From Streptomyces sp. NBC_00271 (GTDB taxonomy: Bacteria; Actinomycetota; Actinomycetes; Streptomycetales; Streptomycetaceae): a DNA stretch of 64,000 bases. The DNA is taken from assembly GCF_036178845.1 (NCBI RefSeq), contig NZ_CP108070.1:2604001-2668000 (forward strand), written 5' to 3'. The notes under the pieces were generated by a model. That model searched no databases, was not told the DNA's origin, and was given only the letters and a program-made list of their open reading frames with translations. The translations under genes and the position numbers were made by a program. This document shows positions 24,318 to 32,636 of this stretch, piece by piece. How positions within the stretch are numbered: position 1 is the stretch's first letter; every line of letters starts with the position of its first letter.

Positions 24318-25268
24318 TTACTGGGCGTGTTCGGCGTGCTCGGCGTGCTCGGCGTGCTCGGCGTGCTCGGCGTGCTCGGCGTGCTCGGAGCACAGGCAGC
24401 CGACGCCCTTCTCGATCCACTCCCGGCCGGCCCACTCCGGGTGCCGTTCGATCATCAGCGCCGAGATCTCCTCGACGATCGTCCGCTCGTCCACGGCGGA
24501 GTCGCGACGGGCCCACGTCTCCTCCCGCAGCAACCGCAGGTAGTCGCGCACGTCGGCCAGCAGCCCCGCACCGCCGACCTCGCCGTGGCCGGGCACCACG
24601 ATCCGGGGAGCCTGCGCCGCCAGCCTCTCCATCACCGCGATCCAACGGGTCCCGGACACGTCGGTGTCGTACGGCGGGAACCAGGGGAAGATGGCGAACT
24701 GCCCGGCTTCCACGAGGTCCCCCGTGAACAGGACGTCCGCGTCCGGCACCCTGACCACCTGGTCGCCCCTGCTGTGGGCGCGGCCGGTGGCCCGCAGCTG
24801 CACCACGCGCCCGCCCAGGTCCAGGTCGTACGCCCGGTCGTAGACGACATCGGGCCGCGCCAATTCGACGCCCTGGAGCCGGCGCTCGACCGGCTTGCCG
24901 AGCCCCTTGAACATCTCCAGGTAACCCGGCCCCTTCACCTTCAGGTCCTCGGCCTGGTCCCGGTTGAGCAGGAACGTCGCCTCCCCGGCGAAGACCTGCG
25001 CCCCGAAGGCGTGCTCGGGGTGAAAATGCGTCGTCGTCAGATAGATCCGACGTCCCTTCGCATAGTCGGCCGCGAACTCCAGCACCTTTTCGGCGTTGCC
25101 CGGGCCCAAGCCGGTCTCGACGACGAGCACGGCACCGTGACCGCCGATGACGCCGATGTTGGGCACGAGCTGCACCCGCCGGTCGGGGATGACCACCAGG
25201 TCACGGGCCAGCTCCTGAACACCCTCGACGTGCACGACGGGATCCGTCGTCACCGCTTCCTCAGACAC
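24318..25268 (-). CDS. MBL-fold metallo-hydrolase with EHA-repeat tail
   Basis: 316 residues from GTG 25268, preceded by GGAGGAGTC. The metallo-beta-lactamase fold motifs are TTHFHPEHAFGA (the usual HxHxDH with Glu for Asp), RAHSRGDQVV, LFTGDLVE and VVPGHGEVGG. It probably binds two metal ions and hydrolyses an ester, thioester or similar; substrate unknown. The C-terminus is seven exact tandem EHA tripeptides preceded by a CLCSE segment, a likely metal-binding tail, and ends in a rare TAA stop. Divergent from a LysR-type regulator gene, probably its controller. Confidence 0.88.
   Translation of the reverse strand: MSEEAVTTDPVVHVEGVQELARDLVVIPDRRVQLVPNIGVIGGHGAVLVVETGLGPGNAEKVLEFAADYAKGRRIYLTTTHFHPEHAFGAQVFAGEATFLLNRDQAEDLKVKGPGYLEMFKGLGKPVERRLQGVELARPDVVYDRAYDLDLGGRVVQLRATGRAHSRGDQVVRVPDADVLFTGDLVEAGQFAIFPWFPPYDTDVSGTRWIAVMERLAAQAPRIVVPGHGEVGGAGLLADVRDYLRLLREETWARRDSAVDERTIVEEISALMIERHPEWAGREWIEKGVGCLCSEHAEHAEHAEHAEHAEHAEHAQ
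24325..24387. repeat. Seven tandem 9-bp repeats (EHA codons)
   Basis: Seven copies of GCGTGCTCG (the first with one T for C) run head to tail for 63 bp inside the 3-prime end of the MBL-fold gene. Read on the minus strand each unit gives Glu-His-Ala. Such a near-perfect short array can change length by replication slippage in whole 3-residue steps without a frameshift. Confidence 0.95.
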
Positions 25269-25412
25269 TGCGACTCCTCCGTGTTGCGCTGAGCCACCAG
25301 TCCAGCCCGGATGTCCGGGGGCGTCCAACACCGATCTCGCAGTCCCGATACCGCGCGGGTATCGTCGCAGTTGAGGGAGCTCGAGAAAGCGGCTCGGGAC
25401 GGCGATGGAGCG

Positions 25413-26285
25413 ATGATGGAGCTGCGGACCCTGCGCTACTTCGTGGCGGTCGCCGAAGAACTCCACTTCGGCCGGGCCGCGGCGCGACTGCACATGACCC
25501 AGCCCCCGCTGAGCCGGGCCGTCAAACAGCTGGAGACCGACCTCGGCTGCGAACTGCTGCGCCGCTCACCCACGGGCGTCACCCTCACCCCGGCCGGAGC
25601 CCTCCTCCACGACGAGGCATGCACCCTGCTGGCGCGAGCCGACCAGGCCCGGGCCCGGGTGGCCGCCGCGGCCGGCACGGCGACCCTGACCATCGGCACC
25701 CTTGCCGACAGCGCCGAGCAGGTCGGCACCCGGCTGGCCGTCGCCTACCGGCACCAACACCCCGCCGTGCGCATCCGCATCCGCGAGGCCGACCTGACCG
25801 ACCCGACCATCGGGCTGCGGGCCGGCCTCGTCGACGTGGCCCTGACGCGGGCGCCGTTCGACGACACCGGCATCACCACCCGCGTGCTGCGGTCGGACCC
25901 GGTCGGTGTGGTCCTGCGCGCCGACGACCCGCTGGCCGACCGCGACCGGCTGCGCCTGGACGAACTCGCCGACCGCCGCTGGTTCCGGTTTCCGGAGGGC
26001 ACGGACCCGGTGTGGCAGGCCTTCTGGACGGGCCCGCCGGGCGCCGACGGGCGCCGTGACGGTCCCGTCATCCGCACCGCCCACGAATGCCTCCAGTCGG
26101 TCCTGTGGAACGACACCGTCGGGCTGATGCCCCTCGCCCACTCCCAGCCCCTGCCCGAGGGCCTCACGGTGATCCCCTTGGCGGATGCGCCGCCCAGTGA
26201 CCTGGTCATCGCGTGGAACAGCGCCCACACCACCCCGCTCATCCGTTCGTTCGTAAGCCTCGCGACGGGCCTCACGCGCTCCTAG
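25413..26285 (+). CDS. LysR family transcriptional regulator
   Basis: 290 residues from ATG 25413 (GGAG 6 nt upstream). The LysR helix-turn-helix MELRTLRYFVAVAEELHFGRAAARLHMTQPPLSRAVKQLE fills residues 2-41; the periplasmic-binding-protein-like ligand domain follows from residue 90. Divergent from the MBL-fold gene with a 144-bp gap, the classic layout for LysR control of a neighbouring enzyme. The ligand is unknown. The start lies downstream of other in-frame codons that lack a ribosome binding site. Confidence 0.93.
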   Translation: MMELRTLRYFVAVAEELHFGRAAARLHMTQPPLSRAVKQLETDLGCELLRRSPTGVTLTPAGALLHDEACTLLARADQARARVAAAAGTATLTIGTLADSAEQVGTRLAVAYRHQHPAVRIRIREADLTDPTIGLRAGLVDVALTRAPFDDTGITTRVLRSDPVGVVLRADDPLADRDRLRLDELADRRWFRFPEGTDPVWQAFWTGPPGADGRRDGPVIRTAHECLQSVLWNDTVGLMPLAHSQPLPEGLTVIPLADAPPSDLVIAWNSAHTTPLIRSFVSLATGLTRS

Positions 26286-26291
26286 AAGCGG

Positions 26292-26807
26292 TCAGCAGCC
26301 ACAGTCCGCCGCGTCCACCGGAGCCGTCAGCGGGTCCGCCGCGCGCCGCTCGCCCCCTTCCCACGTCTCGTACGCGAAGCCTTCGCGCACCCAGTACTCG
26401 AAGCCGCCGAGCATCTCCTTGACCGGGAAGCCGAGTTCGGCGAGGGCGAGAGCGGCACGCGTCGCGCCGTTGCAGCCGGGTCCCCAGCAGTAGGTGACGA
26501 CGGGCACCGACCTGTCGAGGAGCTGCTCGGCCTGCTCGGGGATGAGCGCCGTGGGCAGGTGGATCGCACCGGGCACGTGCCCCTGGTCCCAGGACGCGGT
26601 GGAGCGGGAGTCGAGGACCACGAAGCCGGGGTCGCCGCCCGCCGCGAGCGCGGCGGCGACGTCGGAGACATCGGCGTGGAAGGCGAGGCTCGCGCCGAAG
26701 TGGGCGACGGCCGCGGCCGGGGACGCCGGGGCGACCCGCAGCACGGGGTTCGCCTTGGTCGCGGTGCTGGTCACAGTGGTGACAGTGGTGTCGACGGGCA
26801 CAGTCAT
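26292..26807 (-). CDS. Rhodanese-like domain protein
   Basis: 171 residues. A rhodanese fold with LDSRSTASWDQGHVPGAIHLP and the active-site loop VTYCWGPGCNGATRAA (Cys near residue 115) is visible. The loop holds two cysteines, unlike the simple CxxxxR loop, and the protein ends in DAADCGC. A sulfurtransferase or redox role is likely. Residues 1-35 are Val/Thr-rich and not part of the fold. GGAAGG precedes ATG 26807. Divergent from an Lrp-type gene, convergent with LysR 6 nt away. Confidence 0.88.
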   Translation of the reverse strand: MTVPVDTTVTTVTSTATKANPVLRVAPASPAAAVAHFGASLAFHADVSDVAAALAAGGDPGFVVLDSRSTASWDQGHVPGAIHLPTALIPEQAEQLLDRSVPVVTYCWGPGCNGATRAALALAELGFPVKEMLGGFEYWVREGFAYETWEGGERRAADPLTAPVDAADCGC

Positions 26808-26933
26808 GGTCCGGCCTTCCCTCCCTGCCCCGCCGAACCGGCACCTTCGCGGCACCGGCCCCACGGGGACCTCCTGGCCAGAAATCTACGGCCGGTGATC
26901 CTCTTCCTGAAGTGGGGATCCACGGCATCGCTC

Positions 26934-26963
26934 TTGATCGGCCGGGGTTTCCCCTGCTATCCA
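26934..26963 (+). promoter_or_regulatory. Promoter of Lrp gene, probably leaderless
   Basis: TTGATC (26934-26939), 18-nt spacer, TATCCA (26958-26963). The expected transcript start coincides with the A of ATG 26970, and no Shine-Dalgarno sequence precedes that codon. Confidence 0.4.
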
Positions 26964-26969
26964 TCGCAC

Positions 26970-27416
26970 ATGACCGCGTATTCCCCGGACGCCACCGACT
27001 GGCACATCCTCGACGTCCTCCAGCGCGAGGGCAGGGCCAGCTTCGCGGAGCTGGCCCGTGCCGTCTCGATGTCCGCGAGCGCGGTCACCGAGCGGGTGCG
27101 CCGCCTGGAGGAGGCGGGCGTCATCCAGGGGTACGCGGCCGTCGTCGACCCGGAAAGCCTCGGTCTGCCGATCCTGGCCTTCGTCCGGCTGCGCTATCCG
27201 AACGGCAACTACAAGCCGTTCCACGACCTCGTCGAGGCGACGCCCGAGATCCTGGAGGCGCACCACGTCACGGGCGACGACTGCTTCGTCATCAAGGTCG
27301 CGGCACGTTCGATGAGCCACCTGGAGAAGATCTCCGGCCGGATCGGCACCCTCGGCTCGGTGACCACGAGTGTCGTCTACTCCTCACCGCTCCCCCGGCG
27401 CCCCCTGGGGCACTGA
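26970..27416 (+). CDS. Lrp/AsnC family regulator
   Basis: 148 residues, standard size. The AsnC helix-turn-helix is DWHILDVLQREGRASFAELARAVSMSASAVTERVRRLEEAGVI (residues 9-53), followed by a RAM domain ending around residue 138. Likely controls the divergent rhodanese gene and itself in response to an amino acid, possibly a sulfur-containing one given the neighbour (inference). Convergent with sbcC, 20 nt apart. Confidence 0.92.
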   Translation: MTAYSPDATDWHILDVLQREGRASFAELARAVSMSASAVTERVRRLEEAGVIQGYAAVVDPESLGLPILAFVRLRYPNGNYKPFHDLVEATPEILEAHHVTGDDCFVIKVAARSMSHLEKISGRIGTLGSVTTSVVYSSPLPRRPLGH

Positions 27417-27436
27417 TCCCCCGGCGAACCCTCGGC

Positions 27437-30400
27437 TCAGTCGTGGACGCCCCGCTGCCGTACGACCGATCCCGTTCTGCCCTTCACGACCTCGAGCTGG
27501 GCGTGGATGCGCCGCCGCAGGTCGGCGACATGGCTGACGATGCCCACGCTGCGGTCACGCTCCCGCAGCGAGTCGAGCACGTCGAGGACCTCGTCCAGGG
27601 TCTGGTCGTCGAGGCTGCCGAAGCCCTCGTCGATGAAGAGCGTGTCCAGCCGCACCCCACCGGCCTCGTCCGTGACGACGTCCGCGAGGCCGAGGGCCAG
27701 CGCGAGCGAGGCGAAGAACGTCTCGCCCCCGGAGAGCGTCGCCGTGTCGCGCTCCCGGCCGGTCCAGGCATCCACGACATGCAGTCCGAGCCCGCTGCGG
27801 CCACGGCCCGCGCGGTCGTCGGAGTGGACGAGGGTGTAACGCCCGGAGGACATGCGCTGAAGTCGTACGGTCGCGGCGGCGGCCACCTGTTCCAGACGGG
27901 CGGCCAGGACGTACGACTCCAGGCGCATCTTGCGCTCGTTCTCCGCCGAGGTACCCGCGGCCAGCCCGGCCAGGCGTGCCACTCGGTCGAACTCCTCACG
28001 CAGCGGCGCGAGTCGGCGTACGGACGTGCCCGCGCGCGTGGACAGCCGGTCCAGTTCCGTGCAGCGTCGGGTCGCCTCGTCCTGGGCGGAGGCGGTCTGC
28101 CGCAGCCGTCGGGCGGCGGACTCGGCGTCCCGTTCGGCGGCGGCCAGGTCGGCGGCCGGCCGCTCGGCGGCGGCCGCCGTGTCGGCCTCGGCGAGCACGG
28201 CGCGCACCGCGCCGTCCTCCAACTGCCAGGCGTCGAGGCGTCGTTGGAGGTCCCGGTGAGCCGCGTTGTCGAGGAGTGCGGCGGCCGCGGCCTGGGGGGT
28301 GTCGAAACCGGCGCGGAAGGCCGCGTCGGACAGGCGCGCGTCGGCGTCCTTGAGACGCTGCGCGGTGTCCTCGGCCACGCGCACGGCCTCCGCGGCCTCC
28401 GTGAGCAGGGCGGCCTGCCGCTCCAGCTGCGCGGCGCGCACGGCGACGCTGTCGGCGGCGCCCCGCGCCTGCGCCAACTCCTCCTCCAGGGAGGCCCTTT
28501 CGCGGTCGTTCCGGTCGCGGTGGGAGACCCGGGCGGCAGATCGCAGCGCGACCTCCTGCTGGGCCGCGACCCGCCGCTCGTGCTCGAGTCCCGCCTGCGC
28601 GAGCCGCTCCCGCGCGGCATGCAGCCCGGATCCCGCAGCCCGCGCCTCGGCGTACCGCAGCTCCAACTCCTCTGCCTGCTCGGCGAGTTGCGCGGTCGGT
28701 GTGTCGCCCGCCTCGGCGGTCGCGGCCGCCAGCGCCTCGCGTACGACGCCGAGCCTGCGCTCGTCCTCGGTGGCCTGTTCGTCGGCGCGCTGGTACGCGG
28801 CGAGGGCCCGCTCCTCGGCCTCCCGGTCGACGTGTCCGGCGTCCTTGCGCGCGGGTGCGGGGTGCGCGGAGCTGCCGCACACGGCGCAGGGCTCGCCGTC
28901 GACGAGACCGGCGGCGAGTTCCGCGGCGATGCCCTGAAGACGCTGTTCCTTCAGATCGAGCCAGTGGACCCGGGCGTCCGTCGCGCGTTCACGGGCGGCG
29001 AGGGCCCGGGAGTGGGCGGCGTCCGTGTCCCGGGCGAACTGGTCGCGCTGCCGGGCCGCCCTGAGCCGCGCCTGGGCGGGATCGCGCCGCTCGGCGAGCT
29101 GCTCCGCACGTGTGGTGGCCTCCTGCGCGGACTCGATGCGCGCCTGGAGCTCCGCGCGGGTCGCCTCCCAGGTGGCGAGCCAGCTCTCGGCGTCCTGGCG
29201 AACATCCTCGTCCTCGCGCTCCTGGCGGTCCAGGGAGGCACGCTCCCTGGTGAGTTCGCCGAGCCGGCGCTCCGCCCTGCGGGCCGACTCCAGTCCGCCG
29301 AGCTCCTCGGCCGCCTTGCGCGCCGCCGCCGCGAGCCCGGGCGCACCGGCTCCGGCGTAGCTGTCCGGCAGGGCGAGACGCGCGCGTGCCTCGTCCGTGG
29401 CCGCGCTGCGGTGCTCGGCCTCGGCGGCGTCGCGCAGATCGAGCGCGGGGGCGACCGTCTCCGCCTTGCGCGCCCGCTCCATCCGCGCCTGTGCCTCCCG
29501 ATGGGCGTCGGCACGCTCCTCCAGCCGCGCGGCCCGCTCCCGCGCCTCGGTGAACCTGCGCTGCAGCCGGGCCACCTCGCGTACGTCGTCGAGTACGCGG
29601 TCGGCGGCGGCCTGCGCGGACTCGGCCGCCGTACGCGCGGTGCGCGCGAGGGTCAGCCGCTCGCGGGCCGTACTGCGGGCCACCGCGGCCCAGGTCAGAA
29701 CGGCGTCGGCGAGGCCGGGCTCACCGGGCGCGAGAGCGGGCGGTGACACCTCGACGATGTCCCCGGCGGCCTGCTGCATGCGGTGCGCGTCGGCGAGCAA
29801 CGCGGCGTCGCCCTCGCGTACTTCGGCCTCCGTGGCCCGGCGCCGCTCGGCGAGCCGCTTCTCGACCTCGGCGAAGCGGTGGGTGTCGAAGAGCCGGCCG
29901 AGCAGCTTGCCGCGGGCCTCGGCGTCGGCCCGCAGGAAGCGGGCGAAGTCGCCCTGGGGCAGCAGCACGACCTGGCAGAACTGCTCACGGCTCATGCCGA
30001 GCAGTTGGGTGATCTCCTCGCCGATCTCCTGGTGGGAGCGGCTGAGGTCCTTCCAGGTGGCCGCGGACGCCTCGTACTCGCGCAGCCAGCTCTGTGCCTT
30101 TTCGGTGGTCGTGCCCGTGCCGCGCTTCTTGGGGCGGGCCCAGGGCGGCTGCCGGGTGACCTCCAACCGGCGCCCTGCGACGGTGAGTTCGAGGGTGATC
30201 TCGGTGCGCGTCGCGGGTGCCGCGTGGTCGCTGCGCAGGGTCAGACCCTGGCCGCTCTGGCGGGCGCCCGGGACCGCCCCGTACAGCGCGTAGCAGACGG
30301 CGTCGAGGACGGACGTCTTGCCCGCGCCCGTCGGGCCGTGCAGCAGGAAGAGCCCCGCGGTCGACAGCTCGTCGAAATCGACGCTCTGGGTGCCGCCGAA

Positions 30401-30439
30401 CGGCCCGAAGGCCGTGATGTCCAGGCGGTGCAGCCTCAT
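27437..30439 (-). CDS. sbcC: Exonuclease SbcC (SMC-like ATPase)
   Basis: 1000 residues. Walker A GPTGAGKTS is near residue 36. Two long Ala/Arg/Glu-rich coiled-coil arms flank a zinc hook CAVC near residue 521. The ABC signature LSGGETFFASLALAL is near 900, and Walker B TLFIDEGFGSLD near 935. With SbcD it forms the ATP-dependent nuclease that cuts hairpins and blocked DNA ends. GGAGG precedes the ATG. The gene is joined to sbcD by a 28-codon mini-ORF whose stop overlaps the sbcC ATG. Confidence 0.97.
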   Translation of the reverse strand: MRLHRLDITAFGPFGGTQSVDFDELSTAGLFLLHGPTGAGKTSVLDAVCYALYGAVPGARQSGQGLTLRSDHAAPATRTEITLELTVAGRRLEVTRQPPWARPKKRGTGTTTEKAQSWLREYEASAATWKDLSRSHQEIGEEITQLLGMSREQFCQVVLLPQGDFARFLRADAEARGKLLGRLFDTHRFAEVEKRLAERRRATEAEVREGDAALLADAHRMQQAAGDIVEVSPPALAPGEPGLADAVLTWAAVARSTARERLTLARTARTAAESAQAAADRVLDDVREVARLQRRFTEARERAARLEERADAHREAQARMERARKAETVAPALDLRDAAEAEHRSAATDEARARLALPDSYAGAGAPGLAAAARKAAEELGGLESARRAERRLGELTRERASLDRQEREDEDVRQDAESWLATWEATRAELQARIESAQEATTRAEQLAERRDPAQARLRAARQRDQFARDTDAAHSRALAARERATDARVHWLDLKEQRLQGIAAELAAGLVDGEPCAVCGSSAHPAPARKDAGHVDREAEERALAAYQRADEQATEDERRLGVVREALAAATAEAGDTPTAQLAEQAEELELRYAEARAAGSGLHAARERLAQAGLEHERRVAAQQEVALRSAARVSHRDRNDRERASLEEELAQARGAADSVAVRAAQLERQAALLTEAAEAVRVAEDTAQRLKDADARLSDAAFRAGFDTPQAAAAALLDNAAHRDLQRRLDAWQLEDGAVRAVLAEADTAAAAERPAADLAAAERDAESAARRLRQTASAQDEATRRCTELDRLSTRAGTSVRRLAPLREEFDRVARLAGLAAGTSAENERKMRLESYVLAARLEQVAAAATVRLQRMSSGRYTLVHSDDRAGRGRSGLGLHVVDAWTGRERDTATLSGGETFFASLALALGLADVVTDEAGGVRLDTLFIDEGFGSLDDQTLDEVLDVLDSLRERDRSVGIVSHVADLRRRIHAQLEVVKGRTGSVVRQRGVHD

Positions 30440-30522
30440 CGGGCCTCCTTCGGGTCCAGCGGGTCCTGCGGGTCCTGCGCGTCTCGCGGCGCGTCTCGTG
30501 TGTCGTGCGGACGTGGGGTCAC
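30436..30522 (-). CDS. 28-residue mini-ORF bridging sbcD and sbcC
   Basis: GTG 30522 overlaps the sbcD stop (GTGA, 30519-30522), and its TGA overlaps the sbcC ATG (ATGA, 30436-30439). The peptide is hydrophilic and ends with the repeat AQDPQDPLDPKEAR, encoded by GGGTCC(A/T)GC direct repeats. It would let ribosomes pass continuously from sbcD to sbcC, keeping the two subunits in fixed ratio. Reading from sequence only; translation is unproven. The sbcC ribosome binding site lies inside it. Confidence 0.4.
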   Translation of the reverse strand: MTPRPHDTRDAPRDAQDPQDPLDPKEAR

Positions 30523-31682
30523 CGGGCGACCTCCCGGGCGGACTCGTCGGCGCGGACGTCGTCGAACGCGTCCCTCAGTACGGCCTGTTCGTCGGCGTCG
30601 GGGCCCGCGCCGCGCACATGGGCCACGAAGTCCTCCGCGATCTCCTGCTCGCTGCGGCCCGCGAGCCGCCGGGCGTAGGAGACGTCCGGGTCCTCGGGGG
30701 CCCGCTCCGGTTCGAAGACGAGGCTGAGCGTGTGCGGGAAGCGCTCGGTCAGCCGGGCCATGGGCTCGGCGGGGCGGACCGGGTCGGTGAGGGTCGCCTC
30801 GACCCACGCCTCCTCGTGGCGCGCGAGCCGTGGATCGGCGAGCAGGTCTTCCAGGTGCCCCCGGACCCGGGCGAGCTTCCGGGGAACGGGACAGTCGACC
30901 CGCTCCGCGCCCACGAATCCCTCCGGCCCCAGGTCCACCAGCCACATGCTCTTGCGGTGGTCGACCTCCGAGAAGGAGTACGGCAGCGGGGAGCCGGAGT
31001 AGCGCACGCGCTCGGTGATGGTCTGGCTGCCGTGCAGGTGGCCCAGTGCGGTGTAGTCGACGCCGTCGAAGACCCCGGCGGGTACGGCGGCCACCCCGCC
31101 CACGGTGATGTCCCGCTCGCTGTCGCTGGCCGCCCCGCCGGTGACGAAGGCGTGGGCGAGGACCACGGAGCGGGTGCCCGGCGCGCGCGTGGCGAGGTCG
31201 GCACGGACCCGGTGCATGGCGGCGGCGAGGACGGCCTCGTGCCCCGCCTTCTCGACACCGAACTCGGTCTTGACCAGGGCCGGTTCGAGATAGGGCAGTC
31301 CGTAGAAGGCCACGTCGCCGTGGTCGTCGGCGAGCAGCACCGGGGTGCCGCACGTGGAGGGCTCGGTCCGCAGGTGGATGCCCGCGCGGCCGATGAGCCC
31401 GGCGCCGACGCCGAGCCGGCGCGCCGAGTCGTGGTTCCCGGAGATCATGACCGTGGGCACTGCGAGGTCGGCGAGCCGGTGCAGCGCGTCGTCGAAGAGT
31501 TCGACGGCGGCCAGCGGCGGCACCGCCCGGTCGTACACGTCCCCGGACACGACCACCGCGTCGACGTCGTACTCACGCACGGTCGCGACGAGGTGACCGA
31601 TGAACCCGGCCTGGGCATCGAGCATGTTCACCCGGTGGAAGGCCCGGCCGAGATGCCAGTCGGACGTGTGCAGAATCCTCAT
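30519..31682 (-). CDS. sbcD: Exonuclease SbcD (metallophosphoesterase subunit)
   Basis: 387 residues. Mre11-type phosphoesterase motifs: HTSDWHLG (residues 5-12), VVSGDVYDRAVPP, ISGNHDSARRL, and GHLHGSQ. It is the Mn-dependent nuclease subunit of SbcCD, which processes hairpins, stalled forks and protein-capped ends in the cytoplasm. Upstream on the same strand is a YigZ-family gene, 69 nt away. Confidence 0.97.
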   Translation of the reverse strand: MRILHTSDWHLGRAFHRVNMLDAQAGFIGHLVATVREYDVDAVVVSGDVYDRAVPPLAAVELFDDALHRLADLAVPTVMISGNHDSARRLGVGAGLIGRAGIHLRTEPSTCGTPVLLADDHGDVAFYGLPYLEPALVKTEFGVEKAGHEAVLAAAMHRVRADLATRAPGTRSVVLAHAFVTGGAASDSERDITVGGVAAVPAGVFDGVDYTALGHLHGSQTITERVRYSGSPLPYSFSEVDHRKSMWLVDLGPEGFVGAERVDCPVPRKLARVRGHLEDLLADPRLARHEEAWVEATLTDPVRPAEPMARLTERFPHTLSLVFEPERAPEDPDVSYARRLAGRSEQEIAEDFVAHVRGAGPDADEQAVLRDAFDDVRADESAREVAR

Positions 31683-31751
31683 GATCCCCGAGACTAACGG
31701 GCGGGTCGGACATCACGGGCGGCTACTCCCGTATCGGTCCGCGCCGCCCGC

Positions 31752-32378
31752 CTATGCGTCCCCGTACGCCTCTCCACCCAGTTCGAACCCGGCCGTCCCG
31801 GCCGTCGCATCGGCGAGCCACGCCCGGAAGGGCTCGACGTCGGTGTCCGGCAGCCCGATCTCGATCGTGACGGCCTCGCCGTACCGGACGTCTCGGACCT
31901 CGCGCCCGGTGGACCGCAGGTCGTTCTGTATCTTGCCGGCGCGCTGGTGGTCGACCGTGACCGTGGCCAGCCGGAAGCGTTTGCGCGTGAGTGTGCCGAG
32001 GGCGTCCAGTGCCTCGCCGACCGAGCCTCCGTACGCCCTGATCAGTCCGCCCGCGCCGAGCTTGACCCCGCCGTAGTAGCGGGTGACGACGGCGACGACG
32101 TACCGCATGTCGCGGCGCAGCAGCATCTGGAGCATGGGGACGCCCGCGGTGCCGCCGGGTTCGCCGTCGTCGCTCGCCTTCTGGACGGCGGCGTCGGCTC
32201 CGATGACGTACGCGAAGCAGTTGTGCGTGGCGTCGGCGTGCTCCTTGCGGACGCCCGCGATGAACTCCTGGGCCTCCTGCTCGGTGGCCGCCGGGGCGAG
32301 AGCGCACAGGAAGCGGGAGCGGTTGACCTCGGTCTCGTGCACGCCCGCGTGGGCCACTGTGCGGTACTCGTCCTGCAT
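31752..32378 (-). CDS. YigZ/IMPACT family protein
   Basis: 208 residues. The UPF0029 N-terminal domain shows [20 protein letters not shown], the HNCFAYVIG motif, and the glycine-rich [27 protein letters not shown]. The C-terminal DUF1949-like domain follows from about residue 140. The family is widespread and conserved but its bacterial role is not settled; links to translation control are inferred from eukaryotic IMPACT. ATG 32378 is the first start consistent with the family N-terminus. Confidence 0.93.
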   Translation of the reverse strand: MQDEYRTVAHAGVHETEVNRSRFLCALAPAATEQEAQEFIAGVRKEHADATHNCFAYVIGADAAVQKASDDGEPGGTAGVPMLQMLLRRDMRYVVAVVTRYYGGVKLGAGGLIRAYGGSVGEALDALGTLTRKRFRLATVTVDHQRAGKIQNDLRSTGREVRDVRYGEAVTIEIGLPDTDVEPFRAWLADATAGTAGFELGGEAYGDA

Positions 32379-32636
32379 CACGCCAGCGTATGCGCTTCCC
32401 GCGCGAGTCCGGCACGGCCTCGCACGCGCGCGTGCGGCACGCTCCACGGATCTCGGCGGCGCGGCGAGAGGGGCGCGGATCGCCCGCGCGGCGGTCGCAA
32501 CACGTTCGACCCGTCTCGGCAGGGCCCCTCCGGGCGTCCGGACCCGGCTCGGGTGCGCGGGGTGAGGTGGTGGATACTCGCTCCTCGTTGCCCGAAGCCG
32601 GATCGCCGGCCCGACCGATCGCAGGGAGATCGCAGC

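Noticed and set aside
24325..24387. Short tandem repeats as a CRISPR array
   Set aside because: 9-bp units without spacers inside a coding region; no cas genes nearby.
26912..29746. Long plus-strand frame through sbcC
   Set aside because: Antisense artefact of GC-rich codon use; sbcC motifs are complete on the minus strand.
27437..31682. SbcCD as part of a phage-defence island
   Set aside because: SbcCD is a housekeeping repair nuclease in actinomycetes; no restriction, toxin or defence genes flank it.
32400..32636. Possible c-di-AMP (ydaO) riboswitch before the KimA-like gene
   Set aside because: KimA genes are often under this riboswitch, but the conserved core blocks (such as the GACAGCTAACC-like segment) could not be found in this leader.
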